Assembly (NCBI RefSeq): GCF_001612745.1 | Contig: NZ_BDBA01000122.1 | Coordinates: 1-39,394, forward strand | Source: Nocardia amamiensis NBRC 102102 | GTDB lineage: Bacteria; Actinomycetota; Actinomycetes; Mycobacteriales; Mycobacteriaceae | Length of the DNA: 39,394 nt | Reading direction: 5' to 3' | Shown here: positions 8,084-17,288 of the stretch, one piece after another | Layout: every line of letters begins with the position of its first letter | Numbering within the stretch: position 1 is the first letter of the stretch | Notes under the pieces: model-generated | What the model saw: the letters and a program-made list of their open reading frames with translations, nothing else | The model's database searches: none | Told to the model about the DNA's origin: nothing | Made by a program: the position numbers and the translations under genes

Positions 8084-10012
8084 TCAAGCCGGCGCATACC
8101 ACGAAGGTAGCTTCCCGTGCAGACAGCCCGAGCAGTCTGGTGACCCCTCAGTCGTGGCGTCCCATCGACGTCGATGATCTTGAGCCTGCAGCGTGGGACG
8201 CACTGCGTGCGGATGGGTGCAGTGCCGTGATCGCCGGCCCGGGGGCGGGCAAGACCGAATTCTTGGCCCAACGAGCTGCTTACCTGCTCCAAACCGGGCT
8301 GTGCCCTGCGCCGCAGCGCATCCTCGCCATTTCCTTCAAACGCGACGCCGCCGCCAACCTTGGCCGCCGAGTGCGGGCCCGACTGCCTGAGCAGGCAACT
8401 CGGTTCGTCTCCATGACATTCGATGCATTCACCAAGAACCTCGTCGACCGTTTCCATGCGACGCTGCCGGCAGAATGGGCGCTGCACGGCAACTACGAGC
8501 TGAGCTTCCCGTCTCCCGCCGAGCAGCGCGACTTCTTGGACAACCTGTCAGCGACAGCCGATCCTGCGCTACGATCCGCACTCTTCGCCCTACCGCGCGG
8601 CAACTTCGTGTCGGAAGTCGTTGGATCTTATCAGTTGCCGTCTCAGATCCCCGCGTCAATGGATACGTCTTCCGATATCGCGGCCTTCGCGTGGTGGAAG
8701 AAGTATTATCTGCGATCAGACTCGCCGAACGTAGATTTCATAATGCTCAACCGACTTGCCGAGCTACTAGTCCGAACTACGCCGCATATCAGCCGCGGAC
8801 TGACCTTGACCTACCCCTACGTCTTCATCGACGAGTTCCAGGACACCACCTACGCGCAATACTTTCCTGCGGTCGGTGTTCGGTGGTGGCACCGCTGTCA
8901 CAGCGGTTGGCGATCGCAAGCAGCGCATCATGGGTTGGTCGGGCGCCTTGGAGGATGCCTTCGCCGAGTTCCGCGCCGACTTCGACGCCCAGGAGTTCCC
9001 GCTGAGTTGGAACTTCCGATCGTCCCCGGCACTCGTGGAGTTCCAACATGCAGTCGCCACCAAGCTCGACCCCAGCGTGGCCGTCGCAGTCTCCAAAGCA
9101 GCAGCTGACATAACCGACGAGCCGATCCACATTTGGACCTTCCCCAGCGAGGAGCGGGAGGCCGAAGTCATCGCCGACTGGATCGCTGCAGATACGGCGA
9201 GTTCGGGTCGGACTCCTGCAAACTACGTGCTAGTGGCGCGACAGAAAGTTGCCCTATTCGAAGATTTGTTTCGCACAGCCCTCAGCCAGCACGGCATCCG
9301 GCTCCGCAACGACGATGCCCTTGTTGGCAAAGTCCGGCTGCAGGATCTCCTCAAGGACAACATCGGCCGTTTCTTCCTCGGCATCTTACGTCTGGCGACA
9401 GCGGGTGGACAGCCGACGATCTGGTTGGAGATTTCCGAGCAGATGACTAAAGTGCGAGGAGTCAGCTCATCCGATGAACCGACCTCACGTGCGGCGGTCG
9501 ACGAGCTCAGCACGTTCATTCGAGACCTGCGTCGTTGGCTGCATGACGCATCCCCAAATGCTGCGACAGCTCGACAAGCCACCGGACGAATTCGTAAGTT
9601 CGTCGGCTTCAACAACATCCGGCGCGGACTCACGAATCATCAGCGAGTAGACGAAACCCAAAGAGTCATAGATGCGTTCGAAACGAGACTGAGTACAGTT
9701 GCCGACTCTGCTGGATCATGGCGGGAAGCCCTGTATGAATACGAGTCCGCAGACGCTGTCCCTTTGATGACAGTCCATCGAAGCAAGGGACTGGAATACC
9801 ACACCGTCTTCTTCCTCGGGCTCGATGGAAAACAGTGGTGGGCGCATGCCAAAAACCCTGAAGAATCCACAGCGACATTCTTCGTCGGCCTGTCGCGCGC
9901 AGCACAGCGGACGATCTTCACCTCATGCGTCCATCGCGGAGACCGATCCGCCATCGCCGACTTTTATTCAATCCTCGAAGCGGCGGGCGTAGAAGAGACA
10001 AACTGGGAGTGA
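8080..10012 (+). pseudogene. UvrD-type helicase (GajB-like), frameshifted
   Basis: The ATG at 8080 overlaps the nuclease stop. The first frame carries Walker A GPGAGKT (residues 53-59), ILAISFKRDAAANL, SMTFDAFTKN, and motif II FIDEFQDT (D251/E252). Just after YAQY the homology jumps one base at 8863-8866 (TAC TTT CCT) and continues in the next frame: FGGGTAVTAVGDRKQRIMGW (motif III), LSWNFRSSPALVEF (IV), MTVHRSKGLEYHTVFF (V), FFVGLSRAAQRT (VI). Removing one T restores a superfamily 1 helicase of about 643 residues. As read, the chain stops at 9108 without the second RecA-like domain. The cause may be a true mutation, programmed frameshifting or a sequence error; a separate downstream product from the ATG at 8876 could also form. 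Confidence 0.8.
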
Positions 10013-10135
10013 TACGTACGAAGAGAAACCAGCCGAACTGCATTGACGCGGTTTCCAGAATCAGCCCGACTCGACCCTCGGGATGCCACGTACGAGACGA
10101 TCTCGCTCCGAGAGCGAACGCTCACAGACTGTGTA

Positions 10136-11941
10136 TCAGGAACTCGCTTCTCGCGCGGACCTCCACACGTCGACCAGGGCGGTGCACGCACGAGCCCAGG
10201 AGCGCGCGTTCGCCATGGTGTCGCGCACCGCCTCCGCGGTCGCGAAACTCGCACCGCGATCACGCATTGCGGCGGCGATTGCATGGCCCCAGCGCATCGT
10301 GTCTTTCTCGATGTCGTCCACCACGGGAACGACGACCCGGTCATGCAATTCTCGCGGCAGATACTCGGTCAGCACCATCGCCAGCCCGCTCTGGTCGGTC
10401 GCGAGCAAGGGTGTTCCCGCGACGATGGCTTCCAGCCCCACCAGCCCGAACGCCTCGGTCCGAGATGGCATCAGGACCAGGTCCGCCCGTAGCATGTCGT
10501 TGCGGAGGCGGTCGATCTCGGTCGTGTAGTTGCGGACGATGACCCGCAGCGTCGTATGCCGCGACCACTCGCGAACAGCTTCGCGCAGTTCCTCGGCCTG
10601 CCCCTCGGGAGAACCACGCAGAACCAAGTCGAATCCGGGAGTGCCGCTGCCCGCCATGTCCATCGCCAACCCGACTGCCGCGGCGGCGATATCCAATCCT
10701 TTCGGCTTCACGTCGCCCAGTCGGCCGAGCATGAGGATCCGCGGTCGCCCCGGCGACGGAACTCGCGTCCTGTCCTCGGAACTGTCGAATCCGGGATCGA
10801 ACCGCAGCAGCGGCGGTGGCGACTGGTACGGTGCGAGCACCGAGGAGAACCATTCGTGAAGCATCGGGCCGACGGCGGCGACGCAGTCCGCTCCGACCCC
10901 GAGCGTCTCCTCGAGGTCCGACCGTGTTTCGGCGCGGGTACCGGCGTCGATCTCCCGATCGGTCTTCGACCATTCCAGATAATCCGGGATCATGTGGATG
11001 AAGTGGCACAGAAAGGCGGACGGATAGAAGTTGTCCCGGAGTGCCTTCGCCCGTGGGCCGGTGACCCGGCCGTGCCCGATCAGGATGTCCGGTGCGAGAT
11101 CGTCGGCAAGCGGGCGGGCCATGCCCAGCGCCGCGTCCGGTGCGACCCCCGGCACACCGGGTGCCTCCACTAACTGGACGCCGCGTCGTCGCGCATCGGC
11201 GAACTCGTCTGCTCGCGCCGCGGGCACGACACAGTAGACATCCGATCCGGTCTCGGCCAACCCGAAGGCTAGATACCGGTTCAGCGAGCTGATTCCCCCC
11301 TTCGCCGGAAACCATTCGTCGGCGACGAGCAGCACCCGCGGCGGACGGCTCGACATACCCCGCTCCCCCGGCTCGGCGCACGCCGGCGCGAAAAGTGTCT
11401 GCTGGAAAATGGGATTCGGCGATCCGGGCGCGTGCTCCAGAGCTCCCGCCCGCTGCAACACTTCGGCCAGCTCGGCCAACCGGAGGTAGGGCAGTTCGTG
11501 TCGAACGTCCTCCGGAAGCCGCGCCCACACCTCGCCGCGCTCGGTCGCATCGGTGATGTCGGCACGCATCTCCCCGACGACCTCGCGTTCCTCCGGCCGG
11601 AAGCGGACCTTCTCGATATCCAGCAGAAACGGTGCGATGGCTGCCAGAACGACAACCGGAGACGTCGCTCCGACCGCTTGCAGGCCCAGGACGAGGAGTG
11701 TCGAGTGGAGCGCGGATCGGAGGTTCCGCGCCGAGGTCGTGACCGACCACTGCCCGACACGCATCGGAAACGGCGTGTCGGATTGGTCTTCGATTATCTT
11801 CAGCAGCGTGTCGCGAACCTCGTCGATTTCCGAGGCTGTGACAGCTCCGAGATCACCGGCCACGCGAGTGACGAGTCCGTCGTCCACCGTCACCTGATCG
11901 TCCGGCGACGAGGACAGCCAATCGAATACATCGTCAAGCAC
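10136..11941 (-). CDS. GT4 glycosyltransferase with N-terminal helical/membrane domain
   Basis: The GTG at 11941 (preceded by AAAGGGCGG) gives 601 residues and is preferred to the far-upstream ATG at 12058, which yields Arg-rich, unstructured sequence. Residues 1 to about 195 form an unrecognised domain with a hydrophobic stretch at about 77-108 (STLLVLGLQAVG, PVVVLAAIAPFLLDI) that may sit in or on the membrane. From about residue 200 it is a GT-B fold family 4 enzyme: VLLVADEWFPAKGGISSLNR, a central LMLGRLGDVKPKGLDI, and the donor-binding EAFGLVGLEAIVAGTP (E-x7-E). An internal ATG at 11356 with a very strong GGGAG site could make the enzyme part alone. It is the last gene of the leftward operon; donor and acceptor are unknown. 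Confidence 0.75.
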   Translation of the reverse strand: MLDDVFDWLSSSPDDQVTVDDGLVTRVAGDLGAVTASEIDEVRDTLLKIIEDQSDTPFPMRVGQWSVTTSARNLRSALHSTLLVLGLQAVGATSPVVVLAAIAPFLLDIEKVRFRPEEREVVGEMRADITDATERGEVWARLPEDVRHELPYLRLAELAEVLQRAGALEHAPGSPNPIFQQTLFAPACAEPGERGMSSRPPRVLLVADEWFPAKGGISSLNRYLAFGLAETGSDVYCVVPAARADEFADARRRGVQLVEAPGVPGVAPDAALGMARPLADDLAPDILIGHGRVTGPRAKALRDNFYPSAFLCHFIHMIPDYLEWSKTDREIDAGTRAETRSDLEETLGVGADCVAAVGPMLHEWFSSVLAPYQSPPPLLRFDPGFDSSEDRTRVPSPGRPRILMLGRLGDVKPKGLDIAAAAVGLAMDMAGSGTPGFDLVLRGSPEGQAEELREAVREWSRHTTLRVIVRNYTTEIDRLRNDMLRADLVLMPSRTEAFGLVGLEAIVAGTPLLATDQSGLAMVLTEYLPRELHDRVVVPVVDDIEKDTMRWGHAIAAAMRDRGASFATAEAVRDTMANARSWARACTALVDVWRSAREASS

Positions 11942-12130
11942 GATTCCGCCCTTTCTCTTGCTCTCGTGGGTCACAGCCGGAGAAACGCTACGTCGAACTG
12001 GTGCACTGCCTCGGCGCGGAAGTCGCAGTGGACTCGCTCCGCACTCGTAAGGCACCAAACAGGCCAGTAGTGTAGTGCCACTGGCACATTCGCGCCTTCG
12101 GCTACCGTTTTCGTCGACACCGAGCTCGCA

Positions 12131-13774
12131 CTACTCGGTTTCCTCGAAACGCCACCAGGCCGTCAGCAGCCAGGTGGTGATTGCGCCGATATCGCCGATC
12201 ACCTCGTCCGGCACGTACAGATCGGACAGCACGAGGTCGGCGTACTCGTCCAGCACTCGCACGAGATCACCGAAGCCCGCGTCGCCGCGATAGCACAGAA
12301 ACCAGCAGCCGGGCAATTGATCCACGCCGAAGACGACGAGGTTCACCCGCCCGGCCGTGCCGAGGTGAAACATCCGGTAGTGGGCACGCAACCCCTGGTC
12401 GACCCAGGTGGCGATCTGCCGTTTCAGCGGCAGATCGATCAGGATGAACGACAGCGGCAGCTCGAGCACCGCCGCACGGTAATCGCCATACCTGGTTGTT
12501 CGCAGTGTGGTCAGCACGACGCAGCGGTATCGGGTGAACATCGCGGCCAGCGCTGCAGGTGACACCTCGGGCTGAACGAAGGCCATCGGAACCAGCCGGG
12601 CCCCGGACACACGCCGCGCATTGCCCATGAGCAGCAGAACCGCCCGCTCCGACGGCAGATCCTCGGCCAGCTCGTCGAACTGGCGCTGAAGCGTCTCGGT
12701 CGTCGAATACATCGACACCACCCGGGTACCGTCTGCGGTGTCGGTGCGGAACTCCCGCACACGGTCGTCGAACGCGTCCGGGGCGACGATGTCCGCGACG
12801 GCAGGATCGCGATACAGCACCGCCGATTCGCGCTCCACACCCAGCGGTTCGTCATCGACCCCGCGTCCGTGCACGAACAGCTCCACCATCCAGTCCTCAG
12901 GGGCCAGTTCCAGGAACGACAGCCGTAGTTCCTCAACGACGTGCAGGTAGTCGTCCTGGCCGAGCGTCGGCAGACCCAGCTCGGCCAGCCGCTTGCCCGC
13001 GGTCGACAACAACGCGGGCAGCAGGACGGTCTCCTCCCATTCTTTCAGGGCCATCACCGCCGCGGGATCGTCGGGCAATCGTCGCGCGTGCTCGTCGCCG
13101 AGATCTCCGCCGCGTTCAGGCCACTGCGCGGAGAGTTCGGCGAACACCCCGTTCCACCAGTGCGGCGCGATATCGCGAATCCGGCGCAGTCGCTCGTCCG
13201 GCCGAGCCTCCGGGATACAGACGTCCTCTACTCGGAGACGCCGGAATCCGCGCTCGGCAATCGCCGTCACCGCGGCTGGTTGCATGGTGGTGCGCAGCAG
13301 CATCTGGGCCGCCGATTCACGAAATTGCCACGGCCACGCGGGTTGTCCGCCCAGTCGCAGCCCGTCGTCCAGATAGCGTGTGTACTCGACATTGCCTGCC
13401 AGCATTCGGCGACCGACCGCGATGCCGACGACTCCGGACGATATCGTGGTCGCGAAGGTCTCGTGTACGGTCCGGCACGACTCGTGCATCTCCCGCACGA
13501 TCCGGCCCAGCCGATCCAGGCCCGACTCGGCCAGCAGCCCGGCCATAGCGGACGAGATCCCCCATCCGGTCGACCACTGCAACTCGTGGTGGAGCAACTC
13601 GTGCAGCGATACGAACAGTTGCTCCTCCCGGTCACGCATCGCGTACAGCATCACCGACCGGCGATCGCGGCCGTCGAAGCTACCGAGCAGTTCGGCATGC
13701 GTGGTCGATTCGAATCGATCTCTCGCGCATGAGAACTGGAGTTCGGGCTCAGTGCCGCCGGGCATTCGCCTCAT
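12131..13774 (-). CDS. HExxH-containing protein A (putative zinc metalloprotease)
   Basis: A 547-residue protein whose ATG overlaps the stop of the upstream regulator (ATGA), so the two are co-translated. Near the N-terminus is SLHELLHHELQW with a perfect HExxH (H58, E59, H62). It is followed 43 residues later by RTVHETFA, whose E105 could be the third zinc ligand, as in gluzincin-type peptidases. The remaining ~430 residues are mixed alpha/beta with hydrophobic strands (LPLSFILIDLPL, NLVVFGVDQLPG) and no family I recognise. There is no signal peptide. The gene at 20345-21844 is a paralog sharing both motifs, so the motif is unlikely to be chance. Substrate and activity are unknown; a zinc-binding but non-proteolytic role is possible. 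Confidence 0.65.
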   Translation of the reverse strand: MRRMPGGTEPELQFSCARDRFESTTHAELLGSFDGRDRRSVMLYAMRDREEQLFVSLHELLHHELQWSTGWGISSAMAGLLAESGLDRLGRIVREMHESCRTVHETFATTISSGVVGIAVGRRMLAGNVEYTRYLDDGLRLGGQPAWPWQFRESAAQMLLRTTMQPAAVTAIAERGFRRLRVEDVCIPEARPDERLRRIRDIAPHWWNGVFAELSAQWPERGGDLGDEHARRLPDDPAAVMALKEWEETVLLPALLSTAGKRLAELGLPTLGQDDYLHVVEELRLSFLELAPEDWMVELFVHGRGVDDEPLGVERESAVLYRDPAVADIVAPDAFDDRVREFRTDTADGTRVVSMYSTTETLQRQFDELAEDLPSERAVLLLMGNARRVSGARLVPMAFVQPEVSPAALAAMFTRYRCVVLTTLRTTRYGDYRAAVLELPLSFILIDLPLKRQIATWVDQGLRAHYRMFHLGTAGRVNLVVFGVDQLPGCWFLCYRGDAGFGDLVRVLDEYADLVLSDLYVPDEVIGDIGAITTWLLTAWWRFEETE

Positions 13775-16119
13775 TGCTCGGGTCCAGGTTGTTGCGCATG
13801 CTCGTCCGAACGTCGCGGGCGATCGATCTTCGCGGCTACGCGGGCACGGTCCGGATGACGCAGGGTATCGAATATCGATAGCGCATTCTCCCAGCGCTCG
13901 AGGGCCCCCTGAGACGTTCCGCGCCGATCGTGGATATCGCCGAGTTGTTCGGTCGCCAGCGCCGCGCGGTACAGGTCACCCAACTCGCGATCGATGGTCA
14001 GCGACTCCTCGACGTGGTCTAGCGCGATCTCGAAGGAGCCGAGCCGGGATTCGGCGTCCCCCAAGGTGAGCAGGATATCGGCCATACCCTCCTGGTAGCC
14101 GAGTTTCCGGTAGTACTTCAGGGTTTTCGTCGCCATGGACAACGCCTTCTCATGATGCCCGCATCGTGCGTTAAGTCGGGCGGTGGCATTGAGGTAGTCG
14201 GCGTATCCGAGCGGATCGTCCTCGGGCCTGGCCGATGCCAGTGCGGTTTCCGCGTGCTCGAGGGCCGTGTCGTGGGCACCGAGCGACTCGTGCACCCGGC
14301 ACAGCGATAGATGCGCCTGCCGTATCCCGTCCGAATCGTCCTGCGCCTCGAATTCGCGCATCGAGCGGGTGAGTAACTCGATCGCGGTGTCGTGCTCGTC
14401 CAGACGAGCGCAGGCGTCGCCGAGCAGGCGCAGAGTGGTGGCGTGGGCGGCGCGATCATGGCAGGCGGCCGCTGCCGTGACCGCGTGCCGGTGGATCTCC
14501 TTGCGTTCCTGACGTCGTCCCGAGCGCCGCAGATAGGTCGTGCACAGCACAGCCAGCCGCCACGCGTGTGACGGAAAGCCCTCGGCCGCGGCCATTTGGA
14601 CCAACGCGAGTATCGATCGCGACTCGCTCCCGAACCACGCCATACTCTCGGCATAGGGCTGAACCGGCCCGGCGGCCGAGGCTGATTTCACCGGTGGGAG
14701 TTCATGCGCTCGACACGGCTGGATTCCCAGATTCGCGACGGTCGCGGCCGCCAGATAGTAGTCGAGCAGCCGCTCGGTGCTCGCGGCCCGTTCGACCGGT
14801 TCAGTGCGCGACAGCTCCTGCGCGTACACGCGCAGCAGATCGTGTGCGTCGAAACGACCGTGATTCTCCGTGAGCAGATGGGAATGGGTGAGAACACGCA
14901 ACAGCGGTCGCGCATCATCGCAGGCGCCCAGCAGCGCCGAACACGCCTCAGGACCGATATCCGGCCCCGGGTAGGCGCCGAGCAGGCGGAACAGCCGCGC
15001 TGCCTGCTCGGGCAGGCTCCGATAGCTCCAAGACAGCACCGCGCGCAGGTCGGTGTCGGCGCCCGCGACACCCAGAAGATCCAGCCGACCCTGTTCGGTG
15101 CGTAGTTCCGCGACCCGTTCGCCGATCGAGCGACCGGAAATATCGGCGGCCACGATACTCAGCGCCAACGGCAAACGGGCGCACAGCGTTACCAGCTCGG
15201 ACACCGCCGGATCGGTGCGGTCGGGCGAAGCAATCCGCTCGGCCCGCAGCCGAATGCGGAGCATTTCCTTCGCGTCGAGCTCCGGTAGCAGCCCGACGAC
15301 GATCCGGTGCGCTCCCTCGATCGCCACCAGACCATCCAACCGATTGCGACTGGTGACGATCGTGAAGCAGCCCGGGTTGCTGGATAGCAGCGGACGCACC
15401 TGGTCCGTGGACCGGGCGTTGTCGAGGATGAGTAGAATGCGGCGTCTGGCCACGATACTGCGAAACAACGTCGCCTTGGCAGTCACCGAGGTCGGAATCG
15501 TCACGGCCGCGACACCCAGTGATTCCAGCACCTGGTGCAGTGCCGCCGCTGGATCGACCGGCTGGGCCGCGCCGAAACCCTGGAGGTCGATCAGCAACTG
15601 TCCGTCCGGGTAGCGGCCGACAGCCGAATACGCCCACGTACACGCAAGAGCCGTCTTGCCGACTCCGGCGGTGCCCGTGACGACGGCGACCGTCGAATCC
15701 CCCGCTCCCGCGGCCGCCGCCGCGGCGGCGATGCGTTCGAGCTCCTCGGTCCGGCCCACGAAATGTGGTGACACGGGCGGCAATTGTGGCAGAACCGGGA
15801 AGGGCGGCGGTGCGTCGGTCGCACCGTAGCTGGCGCCCTGACCTCGTCCAGCGGCATCGGCTTGGTCACGCAGGGTGGCGAGCCGCCCGACGTCGGCGCC
15901 GGTGATGCCGAACCCGCGCACCAGACGATCAAGGGTCATGATCGACGGCAATATCGTGCCGTTCAGGTAGGCGTAGAGCGTCGACCGGCCGATACTCATC
16001 TGTCCGGCGAGTTTGCCCCGATCGATGCGCCGCCCGCTGTGTCGCTCAGCACGCTTGATCGCCGCGGTCAGCTCGGATACGAAGCGGTCTCGCGGATTCG
16101 TCGTGTTCAGTTCACCCAT
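13771..16119 (-). CDS. XRE-NB-ARC-TPR transcriptional regulator
   Basis: From the ATG at 16119 (GGGGG just upstream) the product has 782 residues. Residues about 31-62 are a helix-turn-helix (KLAGQMSIGRSTLYAYLNG). Residues about 118-400 are an NB-ARC/STAND ATPase with P-loop TGTAGVGKT (148-156), Walker B ILLILDNA, FTIVTSRNRL, and CARLPLALSIVA in place of GLPLAL. The C-terminal half is rich in TPR-like repeats (LRLLGDACARLDEHDTAIEL, LGDIHDRRGTSQGALERWEN). Such proteins act as nucleotide-dependent switches that control nearby operons. It is divergent from the glycosyltransferase operon starting at 16314, with phased repeats between, and heads the leftward operon. The longer frame back to 16254 lacks support. 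Confidence 0.85.
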   Translation of the reverse strand: MGELNTTNPRDRFVSELTAAIKRAERHSGRRIDRGKLAGQMSIGRSTLYAYLNGTILPSIMTLDRLVRGFGITGADVGRLATLRDQADAAGRGQGASYGATDAPPPFPVLPQLPPVSPHFVGRTEELERIAAAAAAAGAGDSTVAVVTGTAGVGKTALACTWAYSAVGRYPDGQLLIDLQGFGAAQPVDPAAALHQVLESLGVAAVTIPTSVTAKATLFRSIVARRRILLILDNARSTDQVRPLLSSNPGCFTIVTSRNRLDGLVAIEGAHRIVVGLLPELDAKEMLRIRLRAERIASPDRTDPAVSELVTLCARLPLALSIVAADISGRSIGERVAELRTEQGRLDLLGVAGADTDLRAVLSWSYRSLPEQAARLFRLLGAYPGPDIGPEACSALLGACDDARPLLRVLTHSHLLTENHGRFDAHDLLRVYAQELSRTEPVERAASTERLLDYYLAAATVANLGIQPCRAHELPPVKSASAAGPVQPYAESMAWFGSESRSILALVQMAAAEGFPSHAWRLAVLCTTYLRRSGRRQERKEIHRHAVTAAAACHDRAAHATTLRLLGDACARLDEHDTAIELLTRSMREFEAQDDSDGIRQAHLSLCRVHESLGAHDTALEHAETALASARPEDDPLGYADYLNATARLNARCGHHEKALSMATKTLKYYRKLGYQEGMADILLTLGDAESRLGSFEIALDHVEESLTIDRELGDLYRAALATEQLGDIHDRRGTSQGALERWENALSIFDTLRHPDRARVAAKIDRPRRSDEHAQQPGPEQ

Positions 16120-16160
16120 CCCCCGGCCGGAGTTCCCGTCGTGACGCGATGGAATCCATT

Positions 16161-16190
16161 GCTGTCCACGGTTGTCCAGCGTTGTCCCGC
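16161..16190. promoter_or_regulatory. Three 10-bp-phased repeats, candidate operator
   Basis: GCTGTCCACG, GTTGTCCAGC and GTTGTCCCGC follow each other with an exact 10-base period, so the shared TGTCC (GGACA on the other strand) faces the same side of the helix three times. They lie in the 194-base divergent intergenic region, 42 bases from the regulator start and about 120 from the GT2 start. Phased direct repeats of this kind are typical binding sites for oligomeric activators such as SARP-type regulators. I infer that the 13771-16119 protein binds here. Confidence 0.55.
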
Positions 16191-16313
16191 CTATGCCGCC
16201 CGCACTCGCGCGATGGGCGGACGCTGACTGCGCACGCAGGCACACGACATACACCCGGCACGGAGGTAGGGCATGACGTCGACGGAAACCGGATATTGGA
16301 AGCGGTGCTCGCT

Positions 16314-17288
16314 ATGAGTTCGCCACCACCGGCCCACACGCCACCGCGGATCAGCGTCGTTGTTCCCGCGCGGAACGAAGAAACGACACTTCCGGACACA
16401 CTGCCCGAGATGCTGCGAAGTCTTGCGGGGCTCACCGGGCGAGCGGAGTTGCTCGTCGTGGTTCCCGAGGAGTCGCCGTTCACCACCGCGCCGCCGTTGA
16501 CGGATGAAAACTTGACCTGGATCACCACCCCGTGCCCCGGCAAGTACGAGGCATTATGCAGAGGGGTCGCCGCCGCGCGTGGCGACATCCTCATCTTCCT
16601 GGACGCCGATATCGTCCCACACCCCGGCGCATTACGTCTCCTGGTCGACGCGCTGACGACCGAGGACATCGACATCGCCGCGGGCCGCATCGTAGTCGGT
16701 CGCCGCGACGGTGGTCCGATCCAACGAACGCTGCGTTTCTGGATGGAGATCTCTGTCGCCTCGTGGCACCTGCTCCGCTCGGATCATCCCGAGCTACGGT
16801 GGGCACTGCCGGGAGCGATGTACGCCATGCGCCGCGATTGGTTCCCGGCCGACGGCCTGCTCGTGCCCATCCTGGATGACGCATCTATCGGCATCCGCTC
16901 GATCGAGTCCGGCGCCCGTATCGGCTATGTGCCCGAGGCCGAGGTCAATGTCGAAGCGCCCCGCCGCATACGGCAGTGGTTTCGCCAGAAGCTGCGCACG
17001 CGCCGGGCATGGCGGGCATTGCGGGATCTGCGCCCGGCACAGGTCGCCGCTCTGCAGAGCGAGCTGACGCGGAACCGGGACCACCTGATCGAAGGCAACT
17101 ACGGCGCCCGGTTTCTGCGGATCCTCGACGATATGATGACCGTCTACGCCGAGAACTCTCGCCCTTCCCGCGCCGAGCGGCTCGGCGTCTGGCAGCCGGA
17201 CCGATCGGGATCGAAGCACACCCGCGCCGGCTGCGCCGCATCGGTTCCCGCGGCGACCAGTGCCGGTGACACCGGAGCCGGGATATGA
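16314..17288 (+). CDS. GT2-family glycosyltransferase
   Basis: A 324-residue GT-A fold enzyme. The N-terminal RISVVVPARNEETTLPDTLP is the nucleotide-sugar binding start, and GDILIFLDADIVPHPGALR contains the metal-binding DAD (D97-D99). The central region includes WALPGAMYAMRRDWF and LDDASIGIRSIESGARIGYV, as in polyprenyl- or cellulose-synthase-like GT2 enzymes. There are no transmembrane helices, so it should be soluble. The ATG at 16314 follows GGAAG; the in-frame ATG at 16149 lies within the phased promoter region and is unlikely. Its stop overlaps the next start (ATGA), so it is coupled to the oxygenase. The acceptor is unknown. Confidence 0.85.
   Translation: MSSPPPAHTPPRISVVVPARNEETTLPDTLPEMLRSLAGLTGRAELLVVVPEESPFTTAPPLTDENLTWITTPCPGKYEALCRGVAAARGDILIFLDADIVPHPGALRLLVDALTTEDIDIAAGRIVVGRRDGGPIQRTLRFWMEISVASWHLLRSDHPELRWALPGAMYAMRRDWFPADGLLVPILDDASIGIRSIESGARIGYVPEAEVNVEAPRRIRQWFRQKLRTRRAWRALRDLRPAQVAALQSELTRNRDHLIEGNYGARFLRILDDMMTVYAENSRPSRAERLGVWQPDRSGSKHTRAGCAASVPAATSAGDTGAGI

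Noticed and set aside
10080..10130. Terminator between the convergent helicase and GT4 genes
   Set aside because: Only a 5-bp stem (TCGCT/AGCGA) can be drawn, too weak to support a call.
10341..11750. 469-codon minus-strand frame inside the GT4 gene
   Set aside because: It is an Arg/Gly-rich shadow of the glycosyltransferase in a different frame, with no family resemblance.
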